Below are positions 7,373-16,645 of a DNA stretch of 64,000 nucleotides, piece by piece. A model generated the notes under the pieces. The model did not search any database and was not told the origin of the DNA. It worked only from the letters and a program-made list of their open reading frames with translations. Positions within the stretch are counted from its first letter, which is position 1. Every line of letters begins with the position of its first letter. This stretch comes from Ornithinimicrobium tianjinense (GTDB taxonomy: Bacteria > Actinomycetota > Actinomycetes > Actinomycetales > Dermatophilaceae), in the NCBI RefSeq assembly GCF_014636495.1, contig NZ_BMEM01000001.1:294195-358194 (forward strand), written 5' to 3'. Position numbers and translations under genes: made by a program.

Positions 7373-7819
7373 TCAGCCCTCGAGGTCGGCGAGGGTCATC
7401 GCCTCGGGGTCGAACTCCTTCTTCTCCACCAGCAGCATCCAGTTGCCGGAGTTGTCGCGCATGAGCGCCTCGACACCGTAGGGACGCTCGGTCGGCTCCT
7501 GGAGGAAGGTCACGCCCTTGGCGCTCAGCTCCTCGTAGGTCTTGCGGCAGTCGGCGACGTTGAGCCCGACGCCGGGAAGCCCGCCATGTGCCTGGGCTCG
7601 CTTCATCGCCTCGATGAGCTCCGGGGACAGCGGCTCTCCCGGGGTGGTGAGGTGCAGGTGCAGCTCGGGCTGGTTGGGGTGGACGACGGTGAGCCAGCGG
7701 AAGTCGGGGCCCAGCCGCACGTCGTCGCCCTTCTCGAAGCCGAGGACGTCGGTGTAGAAGGCGAGGGACTCGTCCAGGTCGGTGACCCAGACGCTGACGA
7801 GGGCGACGTTGGTGATCAT
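7373..7819 (-). CDS. VOC-family (glyoxalase/bleomycin-resistance-like) protein
   Basis: A 148-aa protein with the paired beta-alpha-beta-beta-beta units of the vicinal oxygen chelate fold: [25 protein letters not shown] at the start and [20 protein letters not shown] in the second half, ending [11 protein letters not shown]. Candidate metal ligands are His in HLHLTT and Glu in MLLVEKKEF. The substrate is unknown. It follows the AraC-type regulator with a 10-bp gap, a pairing commonly seen in actinobacteria. Confidence 0.88.
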   Translation of the reverse strand: MITNVALVSVWVTDLDESLAFYTDVLGFEKGDDVRLGPDFRWLTVVHPNQPELHLHLTTPGEPLSPELIEAMKRAQAHGGLPGVGLNVADCRKTYEELSAKGVTFLQEPTERPYGVEALMRDNSGNWMLLVEKKEFDPEAMTLADLEG

Positions 7820-7829
7820 GGGCACGACG

Positions 7830-8306
7830 CTAGCCGTCACCTGCCCGCCCCGGCTTCTCCTGCGTTGCGGTCCTCGCACCGGGCCCCGCCTCTCCGTCGG
7901 CCCGCTCGGCCAGCCCCCACATGAACACGTAGCAGCCGGGGATGCGCGGGGCGCCGGACTCGGCATACCGGCGCTGGTAGGCGCTCGGCGTCTCGCCCGT
8001 GATCTGACGGAACCGGCCGCTGAACGACCCCAGGCTGCTGAAGCCGACGGCGAAGCACACCTCCGTCACCGTGAGGTTGCTCGTGCGCAGCAGGTCCTGC
8101 GCTCGCTCGACCCGTCGCTCGGAGAGATAGACGCCCGGGGTGCGCCCGTAGGCCAGGCGGAACATCCGCAGGAAGTGGTACTTGCTCAGCCCCGCGATCG
8201 CCGCCACGGTGTCCAGGTCGACCGGGTCGCGGTAGTGACGGTCGATGTGATCCCGTGCCCGCCGCAGGTGGACGAGCACGTCACCGGGGGCCCGGACCGA
8301 CGGCAT
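7830..8306 (-). CDS. AraC-family transcriptional regulator (DNA-binding domain only)
   Basis: A 158-aa regulator consisting almost entirely of the AraC/XylS double helix-turn-helix: helix one near [19 protein letters not shown] and helix two near [20 protein letters not shown], followed by the family signature [14 protein letters not shown]. No effector domain precedes it. The 30-residue C-terminal tail is low complexity. It precedes the VOC gene in one operon and is divergent from metG, and probably controls the VOC gene. Confidence 0.9.
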   Translation of the reverse strand: MPSVRAPGDVLVHLRRARDHIDRHYRDPVDLDTVAAIAGLSKYHFLRMFRLAYGRTPGVYLSERRVERAQDLLRTSNLTVTEVCFAVGFSSLGSFSGRFRQITGETPSAYQRRYAESGAPRIPGCYVFMWGLAERADGEAGPGARTATQEKPGRAGDG

Positions 8307-8409
8307 ACCTCCAGACTCTCATCCGCGGGACAACCTTCCGGCGGGCGCCCACGGTTGGCCGCGCCTGATGGACCACCACTGGACGCGTCGGGTGGGTGGA
8401 GAGGCGACC

Positions 8410-8415
8410 TAGACT
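8410..8415 (+). promoter_or_regulatory. -10 box of metG (leaderless)
   Basis: TAGACT ends 8 nt before the metG ATG at 8424 and no Shine-Dalgarno sequence is present. Confidence 0.6.
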
Positions 8416-8423
8416 GGGGCCCC

Positions 8424-10241
8424 ATGAGCCATGTCCTGACCGCGGTCGCCTGGCCGTACGCCAACGGCCCGCGCCACATCGGTCACGTCGCCGGGTTCGG
8501 CGTCCCCTCCGACGTCTTCAGCCGTTACATGCGGATGGCGGGTCACGACGTGCTCATGGTGAGCGGCTCCGACGAGCACGGCACGCCGATCCTGGTGCAG
8601 GCGGACAAGGCGGGCATGACCCCGCAGGAGTTCATCGACGTCAACCACCGGCTGATCGTCGAGGATCTGGTGCGGCTGGGCGTCTCCTACGACCTCTACA
8701 CCCGCACGACCACGGCCAACCAGTACTCCGTCGTGCAGGAGATGTTCCTGGCCTGCTACCGCAACGGCTACATGATCGAGCAGACCCAGCAGGTCGCCAT
8801 CAGCCCGTCGACGGGCCGGACGCTGCCCGACCGCTACATCGAGGGCACCTGCCCGATCTGCGGGTATGGCGAGGCGCGCGGCGACCAGTGTGACAACTGC
8901 GGCAACCAGCTCGATCCGGCCGACCTCATCGACCCGCGCTCGAAGGTGAACGGCGAGACGCCGGAGTTCAAGGACACCCAGCACTTCTTCCTCGACCTGC
9001 CCGCGCTCGCCGACGCGTTGGCCGCGTGGCTGGCCGAGCGCGAGGCCTCGGGCCTGTGGCGGCCCAACGTCATCGCCTTCTCCAAGAACATCCTCAAGGA
9101 GATCCGGCCGCGCGCGATGACCCGCGACATCGACTGGGGCATCCCGGTCCCGCTCGACGGCTGGCGCGACCAGAGCCACAAGCGTCTCTACGTGTGGTTC
9201 GACGCGGTCATCGGCTACCTCGCGGCCTCGGTGGAGTGGGCGCGCCGGCTGCCCGGCGACCAGGACGAGCGCTGGCGCGAGTGGTGGAACGACCCGGAGG
9301 CGCTGTCCTACTACTTCATGGGTAAGGACAACATCACCTTCCACTCCCAGATCTGGCCGGCCGAGATGCTCGCGCACAACGGTCGGGGAGCCAAGGGCGG
9401 GGAGCAGGGGCCGTTCGGCGAGCTCAACCTGCCGACGGAGGTCGTCTCCAGCGAGTTCCTGACGATGGAGGGCAAGCAGTTCTCCACCTCGCGGGCGGTG
9501 GTGATCTACGTCCGGGACGTCCTCGACCGCTACCAGCCGGACGCGCTGCGCTACTTCCTTTCCGCGGCGGCCCCGGAGACCGCGGACTCGGACTTCTCCT
9601 GGTCGGAGTTCCTCAAGCGCACCAACACCGAGCTCGTCGCCGCCTGGGGCAACCTGGTCAACCGCACGGCCTCGATGATCGCCAAGAACTTCGGCGAGAT
9701 CCCGCAGGCCGGCGAGCTGGAGGACGTGGACCGGGCGCTGCTGGACCAGGTCCGGGCCGGGTTCGACACGGTCGGCGGCCTGATCGCCACGCACAAGCAG
9801 AAGGCCGGGCTGGCCGAGGCGATGCGGCTGGTCGGCGAGGCCAACGCCTACGTCTCGACCACCGAGCCCTTCAAGCTCAAGGGTGAGGACCAGCGCGAGC
9901 GGCTGGGCACCGTGCTCCACGTCCTCGCACAGGCGGTCGTCGACCTCAACACGATCCTCTCGCCCTACCTGCCGCACAGCTCCACCGCGGTGCACCAGGC
10001 GCTGGGCGGGGAGGGCGTCTTCCAGCCGATGCCGCAGATCGCGGAGGTGAGCGACCTCGACGACGCGGGACGCCCTGACTACCCAGTCATCACCGGCGAG
10101 TACTCCGCCGTCCCGCGCTGGGAGCACCGACCCGTCACCGTGGGGGCCCCTGTCGCTAAGCCGTCACCGATCTTCACCAAGCTGGACCCGTCCGTGGTCG
10201 ACGAGGAGCGCGCGCGCCTCGGCCTGGTCGACGCGTCGTGA
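8424..10241 (+). CDS. metG: Methionine--tRNA ligase
   Basis: A 605-aa class I aminoacyl-tRNA synthetase that charges tRNA-Met. The HIGH motif is at residues 18-21 in [11 protein letters not shown], a zinc knuckle CPIC...CDNC lies near 143-160, and the KMSKS-loop equivalent reads GKQFSTSRA near residue 350. The anticodon-binding domain follows, ending without a C-terminal EMAP-type tRNA-binding domain. The open frame extends far upstream, but the ATG at 8424 starts the conserved sequence [20 protein letters not shown] and has a -10 box just before it. tatD overlaps its stop codon by 4 bp. Confidence 0.97.
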   Translation: MSHVLTAVAWPYANGPRHIGHVAGFGVPSDVFSRYMRMAGHDVLMVSGSDEHGTPILVQADKAGMTPQEFIDVNHRLIVEDLVRLGVSYDLYTRTTTANQYSVVQEMFLACYRNGYMIEQTQQVAISPSTGRTLPDRYIEGTCPICGYGEARGDQCDNCGNQLDPADLIDPRSKVNGETPEFKDTQHFFLDLPALADALAAWLAEREASGLWRPNVIAFSKNILKEIRPRAMTRDIDWGIPVPLDGWRDQSHKRLYVWFDAVIGYLAASVEWARRLPGDQDERWREWWNDPEALSYYFMGKDNITFHSQIWPAEMLAHNGRGAKGGEQGPFGELNLPTEVVSSEFLTMEGKQFSTSRAVVIYVRDVLDRYQPDALRYFLSAAAPETADSDFSWSEFLKRTNTELVAAWGNLVNRTASMIAKNFGEIPQAGELEDVDRALLDQVRAGFDTVGGLIATHKQKAGLAEAMRLVGEANAYVSTTEPFKLKGEDQRERLGTVLHVLAQAVVDLNTILSPYLPHSSTAVHQALGGEGVFQPMPQIAEVSDLDDAGRPDYPVITGEYSAVPRWEHRPVTVGAPVAKPSPIFTKLDPSVVDEERARLGLVDAS

Positions 10242-11086
10242 CCGACCAGCGGCTCGCCGAGCGACCGGAGCTGCCCGACAGGCTCCCCCTGCCCGTCGTC
10301 GACAACCACTGTCACCTCGACATCCAGCGGGACGACTCCCCGGCCGTCGCCGTGGAGCAGATCATCGCCGAGGCCGCGTCGGTGGGCGTCGACCGCCTGG
10401 TCCAGATCGGCTGCGACATCGGCTCCGCCCGCTGGACGGTCTCGCTCCTCGACGACCACCCGGCCCTGCTCGGCGGCGTCGCCATCCATCCCAACGAGGT
10501 CCCCCGCCACGAGGCGGCCGGGGACCTCGACGAGGTCTTCGACGAGATCGCCTCCCTGGCAAGGCATCCGAAGATCCGCGTGATAGGGGAGACCGGTCTC
10601 GACTACTTCCGCACGGGACCCGAGGGTGTTGCGGTGCAGCAGGAGTCGTTCCGTCGTCATATTGCGCTGGCCAAGGAGCTCGGCGTCGCGCTCCAGATCC
10701 ACGACCGCGACGCCCACGACGACGTGCTGCGCATCCTCGCCGAGGAGGGCGCGCCCGAGAAGACGGTCCTGCACTGCTACTCGGGCGACATGGAGATGGC
10801 CCGTGAGTGCGTCCGTCGGGGTTACTTCCTCTCCTTCGCCGGCACCGTGACCTTCAGGTCGGCCAAGGACCTGCGCAACGCGCTCGCGGTGACCCCCATG
10901 GAGCACCTGCTGGTCGAGACGGACGCTCCCTACCTGACCCCGACCCCGCACCGCGGCCGCGCCAACGCGCCATACCTCATCCCGCACACGGTCCGGGCCA
11001 TGGCCGCGACCCTCAACACGAGCGTCCCCCAGCTGTGCCAGGCGTTGTCGGACAACAGCGAGCGAGTCTACGGGCCCTGGTCCTGA
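10238..11086 (+). CDS. tatD: TatD-family metal-dependent hydrolase
   Basis: A 282-aa TIM-barrel hydrolase of the TatD (YcfH-type) DNase family. Metal ligands are visible in order: HCH at residues 24-26, GETGLDYFR, the HDRDAHDD loop, LHCYSGD and the final DAP of [10 protein letters not shown]. It starts at a GTG overlapping the metG stop by 4 bp (GTGA), so the two are translated together. This metG-tatD-rsmA-ispE order is conserved in actinobacteria. Substrate preference, probably DNA 3' ends, is inferred from the family. Confidence 0.92.
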   Translation: MTDQRLAERPELPDRLPLPVVDNHCHLDIQRDDSPAVAVEQIIAEAASVGVDRLVQIGCDIGSARWTVSLLDDHPALLGGVAIHPNEVPRHEAAGDLDEVFDEIASLARHPKIRVIGETGLDYFRTGPEGVAVQQESFRRHIALAKELGVALQIHDRDAHDDVLRILAEEGAPEKTVLHCYSGDMEMARECVRRGYFLSFAGTVTFRSAKDLRNALAVTPMEHLLVETDAPYLTPTPHRGRANAPYLIPHTVRAMAATLNTSVPQLCQALSDNSERVYGPWS

Positions 11087-11125
11087 AGCCCGGCCCGACA
11101 GGGGTCCTTGACCCACGTGAGACTG

Positions 11126-11287
11126 CTTCCGCTCCGGAAGCAACTGACAGTCTGCGTCCGCTCCGGAAGCGGCGGACTGATTGCTGCCGGAGGGGAAGCA
11201 GCGGACTGATTGCTTCCGGAGGGGACGCAGCGGACTGATTGCTTCCGGAGGGGAAGCAGCGGACTGATTGCTTCCGGAGGGGAAGCA
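11126..11287. repeat. 29-bp x4 tandem array with flanking hairpins
   Basis: Four copies of a 29-bp unit start at 11174, 11203, 11232 and 11261 (GGACTGATTGCTTCCGGAGG, then a short hairpin half). Each unit contains the hairpin GCTTCC-GGAGG-GGAAGC with minor variants. Upstream, 11126-11173 carries two further related palindromes (GCTTCCGCTCCGGAAGC and a variant). The array fills the 204-bp gap between the convergent genes tatD and the thioredoxin-like gene. Confidence 0.9.
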
Positions 11288-11290
11288 GTG

Positions 11291-11626
11291 TCACGTTGTC
11301 GCGGGACCCTCCTGGGTGATCGTCGCCAACGGCGCGTCGATCATCGCCCGGCCGGTCGGGCGCACGACACGGTCGACCTCCACGCCGTCGCGCAGGAAGA
11401 TGAGCGTCGGCCAGAGCTTCACCCGGTAGGACCGACCCAGCCGCCGCCCCTTGCCGTCCTCGACGGCGATGACGGGCACCTCCGGATGCGCCGCGAGGGC
11501 AGGCGTGAGGTAGCGGTCGGCGGCCAGGCAGTGGCCGCACCAGGTGGTCCCGAAGATGACCACGGCAGGCCCCTCGGTGGCGTCCAGGTCGGCACGGTCC
11601 GGCTGCTCACTGCTGTAGGTGGTCAT
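11291..11626 (-). CDS. Thioredoxin-like protein
   Basis: A 111-aa protein with a single thioredoxin fold. The redox motif WCGHC is at residues 29-33 after the strand AVVIFGTT, and the cis-proline region reads [11 protein letters not shown]. It lacks a signal peptide and is therefore cytoplasmic. WCGHC is the protein-disulfide-isomerase-type active site rather than the WCGPC of thioredoxin. The ATG at 11626 is preferred; an in-frame ATG at 11644 would overlap the divergent rsmA promoter. Confidence 0.85.
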   Translation of the reverse strand: MTTYSSEQPDRADLDATEGPAVVIFGTTWCGHCLAADRYLTPALAAHPEVPVIAVEDGKGRRLGRSYRVKLWPTLIFLRDGVEVDRVVRPTGRAMIDAPLATITQEGPATT

Positions 11627-11669
11627 GGACCCAGCATCTGTCATCGCCTTCGCGTGGGATCATGCAGCC

Positions 11670-12611
11670 GTGACCCATCCCGAGGAGACCAGTCCCGAGG
11701 AGACCAGTCCCGAGGAGACCAGTCCCGAGGAGACCAGTCCCGAGGAGACCGCAGTCGAGACCCTGCTCGGCCCTGCCGAGATCCGCGACCTGGCGTCCCA
11801 GCTGGGGATCAGGCCGACCAAGCAATGGGGGCAGAACTTCGTCATCGACAAGGGGACGGTCCGCCGCATCGTCCGCGCCGCCGAGGTCACCGCCGGCGAC
11901 GTGGTCCTCGAGGTGGGTCCGGGGCTCGGCTCATTGACGCTCGCGCTGCTGCCGCACGTCAGGCGGGTGACGGCCGTCGAGATCGACCCCGCACTGGCGG
12001 GCCAGCTGCCCCGGACGGTCGCCGCGCTGGCGCCGGACCTGGCCGACCGCCTCGAGGTGCTGCATACCGACGCCCTGCGGGTGCGCGACCTGCCGGGCCC
12101 GCAGCCCACCGCGCTCGTGGCCAACCTGCCCTACAACGTCGCGGTCCCCGTCGTGCTGCACCTGCTCGCGACCGTGCCGACCATCGAGAAGGTCCTGGTC
12201 ATGGTCCAGCTCGAGGTCGCCGAGCGGCTCGCCGCCCAGCCGGGCAGCCGGGTCTACGGCGTGCCCAGCGTCAAGGCAGCCTGGTATGCCGAGGTGTCGG
12301 GGGCCGGACGGATCGGCCGCAACGTCTTCTGGCCCGCGCCCAACGTGGACTCCGGCCTGGTCCGCATGGTCCGGCGCGACCCGCCCAGCACCACGGCGAC
12401 CCGCGAGGAGGTCTTCGCGGTGGTCGACGCGGCCTTCGCGCAGCGGCGCAAGACCCTGCGCGCCGCGCTCTCCGGCTGGGCCGGCTCCGGGGCGGAGGCG
12501 GAGGAGATCCTGCGCGCTGCCGGGGTGGACCCGAGGGCGCGCGGCGAGGTGCTCCGGGTCGAGGACTTCGCACGCATCGCGGAAGCGGCGCGGGCGCGCG
12601 CGGCCGGGTGA
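11670..12611 (+). CDS. rsmA: 16S rRNA (adenine(1518)-N(6)/adenine(1519)-N(6))-dimethyltransferase
   Basis: This 313-aa protein is RsmA/KsgA, which dimethylates A1518 and A1519 of 16S rRNA during 30S maturation. The motifs are GQNFVID, the SAM-binding [18 protein letters not shown] and the catalytic NLPYNV; the C-terminal helical domain ends [14 protein letters not shown]. The N-terminus is unusual: residues about 4-28 are five copies of PEETS encoded by a 15-bp tandem repeat, ahead of the normal start of the family ([15 protein letters not shown]). The GTG at 11670 is the chosen start; an upstream in-frame GTG at 11619 would overlap the divergent gene. Confidence 0.94.
   Translation: MTHPEETSPEETSPEETSPEETSPEETAVETLLGPAEIRDLASQLGIRPTKQWGQNFVIDKGTVRRIVRAAEVTAGDVVLEVGPGLGSLTLALLPHVRRVTAVEIDPALAGQLPRTVAALAPDLADRLEVLHTDALRVRDLPGPQPTALVANLPYNVAVPVVLHLLATVPTIEKVLVMVQLEVAERLAAQPGSRVYGVPSVKAAWYAEVSGAGRIGRNVFWPAPNVDSGLVRMVRRDPPSTTATREEVFAVVDAAFAQRRKTLRAALSGWAGSGAEAEEILRAAGVDPRARGEVLRVEDFARIAEAARARAAG
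11679..11753 (+). repeat. 15-bp x5 tandem repeat inside rsmA
   Basis: Five in-frame copies of CCCGAGGAGACCAGT (the last with a changed third codon block) encode PEETS repeats near the N-terminus of RsmA. The unit length is a multiple of three, so copy-number change would keep the frame. Confidence 0.95.
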
Positions 12612-12642
12612 TCGACTCGGGTGATCGACTCGGGTGATCGAC
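12606..12642 (+). repeat. 13-bp x3 tandem repeat across the rsmA stop codon
   Basis: GGGTGATCGACTC starts at 12606, 12619 and 12632 (the third copy is incomplete). The rsmA TGA at 12609-12611 lies in the first unit. Confidence 0.9.
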
Positions 12643-12677
12643 CACCCCTGCGGCCACACCGGCGGTCCCACCTCGCC

Positions 12678-12683
12678 TATGGT
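12678..12683 (+). promoter_or_regulatory. -10 box of ispE (leaderless)
   Basis: TATGGT ends 6 nt before the ispE ATG at 12690, with no ribosome binding site between. It supports this start over the upstream in-frame ATG at 12621. Confidence 0.6.
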
Positions 12684-12689
12684 GACGCC

Positions 12690-13676
12690 ATGAGGTCAGC
12701 GGAGCTGTCGGGCGTCGTGTGCTGCCGCGTGCCCGGCAAGATCAACCTCGAGCTGGCGGTCGGGCCGCTGCGCGACGACGGTTACCACGAGCTGTCCACC
12801 GTCTTCCACGCCGTCAGCGTCTACGACCGGATCACCGTGCAGGCCGCGACCTCCTGGTCGGTGCACGTCACCGGCCCCTATGCCGACCGCGTCCCCACCG
12901 ACGACTCCAACCTCGCCCTGGTCGCGGCCAAGGCCCTGGCCCGACGCCGGCCCCGCGGCATCCGCCTCACGCCCGTCCGCATCGACATCGACAAGCAGAT
13001 CCCCGTCGCCGGGGGCATGGCCGGCGGCAGCGCCGACGCCGCGGGAACCCTCGTGGCCTGCCGCGAGCTGTGGGGACTGGACCACGTCGAGAACGACCTG
13101 CTCGAGGAGATCGCCGGCAGCCTCGGCTCCGACATCCCGTTCCTGCTGCACGGAGGCACCGCCATCGGCTCCGGCCGTGGCGAGCAGGTCACGCCGGTCC
13201 TCGCCCGCGGCGAGCTGCACTGGGTGCTGTGGGCGGGGGAGGGGCTGGGTCTGTCGACCCCGGCCGTTTATGCGGAGTGCGACCGGCTCCGCGCGGAGCG
13301 GGGCGAGGAGATCCCGCCCCCCACGCCGTCGGGCGAGCTGATGCAGGCGCTGCGCCGGATGGACGCGGACGCGGTGGCCGGGCACCTGCGCAACGACCTG
13401 CAGGAGGCGGCGATCTCGCTGCAGCCGGTCCTCGCCGAGGTCCTGCAGGCCGGCCGGGAGCTGGGCGCACGGGCCGGGATCGTCTCCGGCTCGGGCCCCA
13501 CCGTCGCGTTCCTGGTGGGCTCGCAGGCCGAGGCGATCGACCTGTCGGTGGGTCTCGCCGCCCGCGGGCCGGCCGGAGACATCCTGCGCGCGATCGGTCC
13601 CGTGCCGGGGGCCCAGCTCGTGCAGTCGCGCGCCACCGCCCCGGCCGGGCCGACGGTGCCCCCGGTCTCCGGCTGA
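12690..13676 (+). CDS. ispE: 4-(cytidine 5'-diphospho)-2-C-methyl-D-erythritol kinase
   Basis: A 328-aa GHMP kinase of the non-mevalonate (MEP) isoprenoid pathway; it phosphorylates the 2-hydroxyl of CDP-methylerythritol. VPGKINLELAVGPLRDDGYHEL at the N-terminus is the IspE signature, the GHMP ATP loop PVAGGMAGGSADAAG is near residues 105-120, and the C-terminal SGSGPTVAFLVG completes the family motifs. It follows rsmA as in most actinobacteria and feeds the same pathway as uppS (61313). Confidence 0.96.
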   Translation: MRSAELSGVVCCRVPGKINLELAVGPLRDDGYHELSTVFHAVSVYDRITVQAATSWSVHVTGPYADRVPTDDSNLALVAAKALARRRPRGIRLTPVRIDIDKQIPVAGGMAGGSADAAGTLVACRELWGLDHVENDLLEEIAGSLGSDIPFLLHGGTAIGSGRGEQVTPVLARGELHWVLWAGEGLGLSTPAVYAECDRLRAERGEEIPPPTPSGELMQALRRMDADAVAGHLRNDLQEAAISLQPVLAEVLQAGRELGARAGIVSGSGPTVAFLVGSQAEAIDLSVGLAARGPAGDILRAIGPVPGAQLVQSRATAPAGPTVPPVSG

Positions 13677-13741
13677 GTCCACCCGCTCACGGGCGCGACG
13701 TAGGATCGGGGGTCGTCCCACCCCGTCCCAGGAGTTCCCGT

Positions 13742-15574
13742 ATGCCTGCTCCCGCCAGCCTCGTGGCGCTCGACCACGCCCACCTGCTGGCCGGCACCCA
13801 GGTGCTCCTCGACGACGAGTCCGTCGGTGTCCTCGACGGCGACCGGATCGGCGTGGTCGGCCGCAACGGCGGTGGCAAGTCGAGCCTGCTCGGCGTCGTC
13901 GTCGGGACGAGGCCGCTGGACGGCGGTCGGGTGATCCGCACGGGCGGGGTGACGACCGGCATGCTGGGACAGGTCGACGCGCTGGACCCGCGGGCGACGG
14001 TGGCCGACGTCGTGCTCGGAGACCTCGCGGAGCACGAGTGGGCCGGGGACGCGCGGGTGCGAGAGATCCTGGCCGGTCTGCTCGGGGGCACCGACGCGCA
14101 GGCCCTGGGCGGCTGGGACCGCGAGGTCGGCCCGATGTCCGGGGGCGAACGGCGCCGCCTGGCGCTCGCCGCACTCCTCGTCCAGGACCCCGACCTTCTC
14201 GTGCTCGACGAGCCGACCAACCACCTCGACGTCGAGGGGGTGGCCTGGCTCGCGTCATACCTGTCGACGAAGCGGCCCCGCCCCGGCAACGCCCTGCTCG
14301 TCGTCACGCACGACCGCTGGTTCCTCGACGCGGTCTCGACCCGCACCTGGGAGGTCGCGGACGGTCACGTGCACACCTACGAGGGCGGGTATGCCGCATA
14401 CGTCCTCGCCAAGGTCGAGCGTGCCCGCGTGGCGCAGGTAACCGAGGAGCGCCGGGCCAACCTGGCCCGCAAGGAGCTGGCCTGGCTGCGACGCGGTGCC
14501 CCCGCGCGGACGAGCAAGCCGCGCTTCCGCATCGAGGCGGCCAACCAGCTCATCGAGGGGGAGCCGCCGCCGCGGGACACCGTCGAGCTGGTGCGGTTCG
14601 CGACGACGCGGCTGGGCAAGGACGTGCTCGACCTGCTCGACGCGACGGTCCTGGCCGGTGAGAAGACGTTGCTGGACAAGGTCACCTGGCGGATCGGGCC
14701 GGGCGACCGCTACGGGATCGTCGGGGTCAACGGCGCGGGCAAGTCCACCCTCCTGAGGGTCCTGCAGGGGCATCACCCGCTGGCGGCCGGCAAGCTCAAG
14801 ACCGGCAAGACGGTGAAGATCGCCTGCCTCACCCAGGAGCTGCGCGAGCTCGAGCCGCTCGCCGGGTGGACGGTGATCGACGCGATCACCGAGGTGCGGT
14901 CGTTCACGACGATCGGCGGCAAGGAGGTCTCGGCGTCCTCGCTGGCGCAGCGGCTCGGCTTCAGCGGGGGGCGGCAGCAGTCACGCGTGGGTGACCTGTC
15001 CGGTGGCGAGCGGCGACGGCTGCAGTTCGTGCGGCTGCTCATGGACGAGCCCAACGTCCTCCTGCTGGACGAGCCCACCAACGACCTCGACATCGACACC
15101 CTGACCTCGATGGAGGACGTGCTCGACGGGTGGGCCGGGACGCTCATCGTGGTCTCCCACGACCGCTACCTGCTGGAGCGGATGACGGACCGGCAGGTGG
15201 CGCTGCTCGGGGACCGGGCGCTGCGCGACCTGCCGGGCGGCGTCGAGCAGTACCTCGAGCTGCGCCAGCAGCTGCGCGCCTCCGGCGGTGCGGCACCGGC
15301 ACGCGCCGCGGCGCCGGCGGGCACGGGCGGCCCCGCAGCGGCAGCGGCATACACCCCGGCGCAGGTGCGAGAGGCGCGCAAGACCCTGGCCAGGGTCGAG
15401 AAGGCCCTCGACCGCATCCACGCCGAGGAGGCGCTCGTCCACGAGCAGATGGTCCAGGTCTCCACGGACCCGGCGCGGCTCGCCGAGCTGACCGAGGCCC
15501 TGCGCACGCTGGGCGAGCAGGAGGAGGCGCTGGAGCTCGAGTGGCTCGAGGCCTCGGACGTGGCGGAGGGCTAG
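13742..15574 (+). CDS. ABC-F family ATPase, Uup-like
   Basis: A 610-aa soluble protein with two ABC cassettes and no membrane domain. Cassette 1 has Walker A GRNGGGKSS near residue 40, signature MSGGERRRLAL and Walker B LLVLDEPTNHLD; cassette 2 has GVNGAGKSTLL near 330, LSGGERRRLQF and VLLLDEPTNDLD. A C-terminal Ala-rich linker and coiled coil (about 535-605) place it nearest Uup, which acts on ribosomes or on branched DNA intermediates. The ATG at 13742 has AGGAG 8 nt upstream; the much longer open frame is the antisense-like extension through ispE. Confidence 0.9.
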   Translation: MPAPASLVALDHAHLLAGTQVLLDDESVGVLDGDRIGVVGRNGGGKSSLLGVVVGTRPLDGGRVIRTGGVTTGMLGQVDALDPRATVADVVLGDLAEHEWAGDARVREILAGLLGGTDAQALGGWDREVGPMSGGERRRLALAALLVQDPDLLVLDEPTNHLDVEGVAWLASYLSTKRPRPGNALLVVTHDRWFLDAVSTRTWEVADGHVHTYEGGYAAYVLAKVERARVAQVTEERRANLARKELAWLRRGAPARTSKPRFRIEAANQLIEGEPPPRDTVELVRFATTRLGKDVLDLLDATVLAGEKTLLDKVTWRIGPGDRYGIVGVNGAGKSTLLRVLQGHHPLAAGKLKTGKTVKIACLTQELRELEPLAGWTVIDAITEVRSFTTIGGKEVSASSLAQRLGFSGGRQQSRVGDLSGGERRRLQFVRLLMDEPNVLLLDEPTNDLDIDTLTSMEDVLDGWAGTLIVVSHDRYLLERMTDRQVALLGDRALRDLPGGVEQYLELRQQLRASGGAAPARAAAPAGTGGPAAAAAYTPAQVREARKTLARVEKALDRIHAEEALVHEQMVQVSTDPARLAELTEALRTLGEQEEALELEWLEASDVAEG

Positions 15575-15588
15575 CGGCCCGACGGCCG

Positions 15589-16050
15589 TCAGGCCTGAGG
15601 TGCTGCCTTGTCCTTCGGGACGATCGTGATGTGCCCCGAGGCCTCGAGCACCGCCCACTTGATCTGGTCGAGGCGTTCGAGCCCCTGTTTGTCGCGGGCC
15701 GCCTCCAGGATGTCGGCCTCCTTGACCTTGTTCGCGGCCAGCGCCTTCTTCAGGACCTCGCCGTCGGACACCAGCAGCGACGGGACTCCCTCGGTGACGC
15801 GGTCGAAGGCGTCGAACTTCCAGGCCAGGTAGTCGCTGCCCCGTTGGAGCAGGACCAGGCTGACGATGACCAGGGTCGCGTGCACGATCGAGAAGTCCTC
15901 GCCGAGCATCGCCTGCTGCGTCGACTCGCCGACGATGAGCAGGATGACCAGGTCGAAGGTCGTGATCTGGGCGAGCGTGCGCTTGCCGGTGAGACGGAAG
16001 ACGACCAGCAGGATCAGGTAGATCGCGACAGCGCGGAGCACGGCGTCCAC
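15589..16050 (-). CDS. DUF421 membrane protein (YetF-like)
   Basis: A 153-aa protein with an N-terminal membrane part of three helices (VAIYLILLVVFRLTGKR, FDLVILLIVGESTQQAML, ATLVIVSLVLLQ) followed by a cytoplasmic DUF421 domain (PSLLVSDGEVLKKALAANKV). The conserved RLTGKR and GE sequence after helix 2 are typical. The function is unknown; Bacillus relatives are associated with spore membranes. It lies 9 bp after the gene at 16060-16563 and is probably co-transcribed with it. Confidence 0.88.
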   Translation of the reverse strand: MDAVLRAVAIYLILLVVFRLTGKRTLAQITTFDLVILLIVGESTQQAMLGEDFSIVHATLVIVSLVLLQRGSDYLAWKFDAFDRVTEGVPSLLVSDGEVLKKALAANKVKEADILEAARDKQGLERLDQIKWAVLEASGHITIVPKDKAAPQA

Positions 16051-16059
16051 GGGGCCTCC

Positions 16060-16563
16060 TCAGGGCAGGATGAACTGGTCGACGGTGACGGTCGAGCCGC
16101 CCGCCGCAGCGGTCAGCTCGAGGTCGCCGAGCTTCTGGGGTCGGAAGCTCAGCACGATCGCGACGTCGCCGGGACGTTCTACGGCGAACTCAAGCACGGC
16201 GCCCCCGGGGACGACACGCTGGGCGTCCGGCTCCGGGAAGACGGCGGAGAGGTCGGTGCCCCGGAGCCAGTCGCCGGTGAGCTCGAGGTCGAGAGTGTCG
16301 CCGTCGATGGCCTCCTCGGCCACGTGGATCGTCAGGACGTCCTCGGCCTCGTAGTGGCTGACCCGCTGGTGCTCGACACGGACGACGTCGCCCTCCGCGC
16401 CTGTGGTGCGGTTGCTCCAGGGCCCGGCACCCAGGAACCCCACGAGACCCGCGAGGACGAAGAGTCCGAGGACCACCCAACCGACGTTGGCGAGACGGTG
16501 CTCGCGCTGGACGTGGGTCGGGTGGCCGCCGATCTCCAGTGCACGTGCCTGGTCGTCGCTCAT
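16060..16563 (-). CDS. One-pass membrane protein, unknown
   Basis: A 167-aa protein with a 28-residue cytoplasmic N-terminus, one membrane helix (VGWVVLGLFVLAGLVGFLGA) and an extracytoplasmic beta-rich domain. No family was recognised. It is the first gene of an operon with the DUF421 gene, so the two may form a membrane complex. The ATG at 16563 is preferred over 16647, which would overlap the divergent marR-type gene. Confidence 0.75.
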   Translation of the reverse strand: MSDDQARALEIGGHPTHVQREHRLANVGWVVLGLFVLAGLVGFLGAGPWSNRTTGAEGDVVRVEHQRVSHYEAEDVLTIHVAEEAIDGDTLDLELTGDWLRGTDLSAVFPEPDAQRVVPGGAVLEFAVERPGDVAIVLSFRPQKLGDLELTAAAGGSTVTVDQFILP

Positions 16564-16632
16564 GGCGCCATCCTGGCCCTGACGAGCTCGGTCCGCACGC
16601 CCGACCCGGGCGTCGGCCGCCGACCACGGCAC

Positions 16633-16638
16633 TAGTCT
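16633..16638 (+). promoter_or_regulatory. -10 box of the MarR-type gene (leaderless)
   Basis: TAGTCT ends 7 nt before the ATG at 16646. Confidence 0.6.
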
Positions 16639-16645
16639 CGTCGGC

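Noticed and set aside
8307-8423. Riboswitch or T-box before metG
   Set aside because: The gap is 117 bp and the -10 box lies 8 nt before the ATG, leaving no leader RNA.
8409-10127. 572-aa open frame opposite metG
   Set aside because: High-G+C antisense shadow of metG with a composition unlike a protein and no start signals; the same holds for the long frames opposite mfd (26766-29252), glmU (18116-19543) and the M14 gene (38235-40649).
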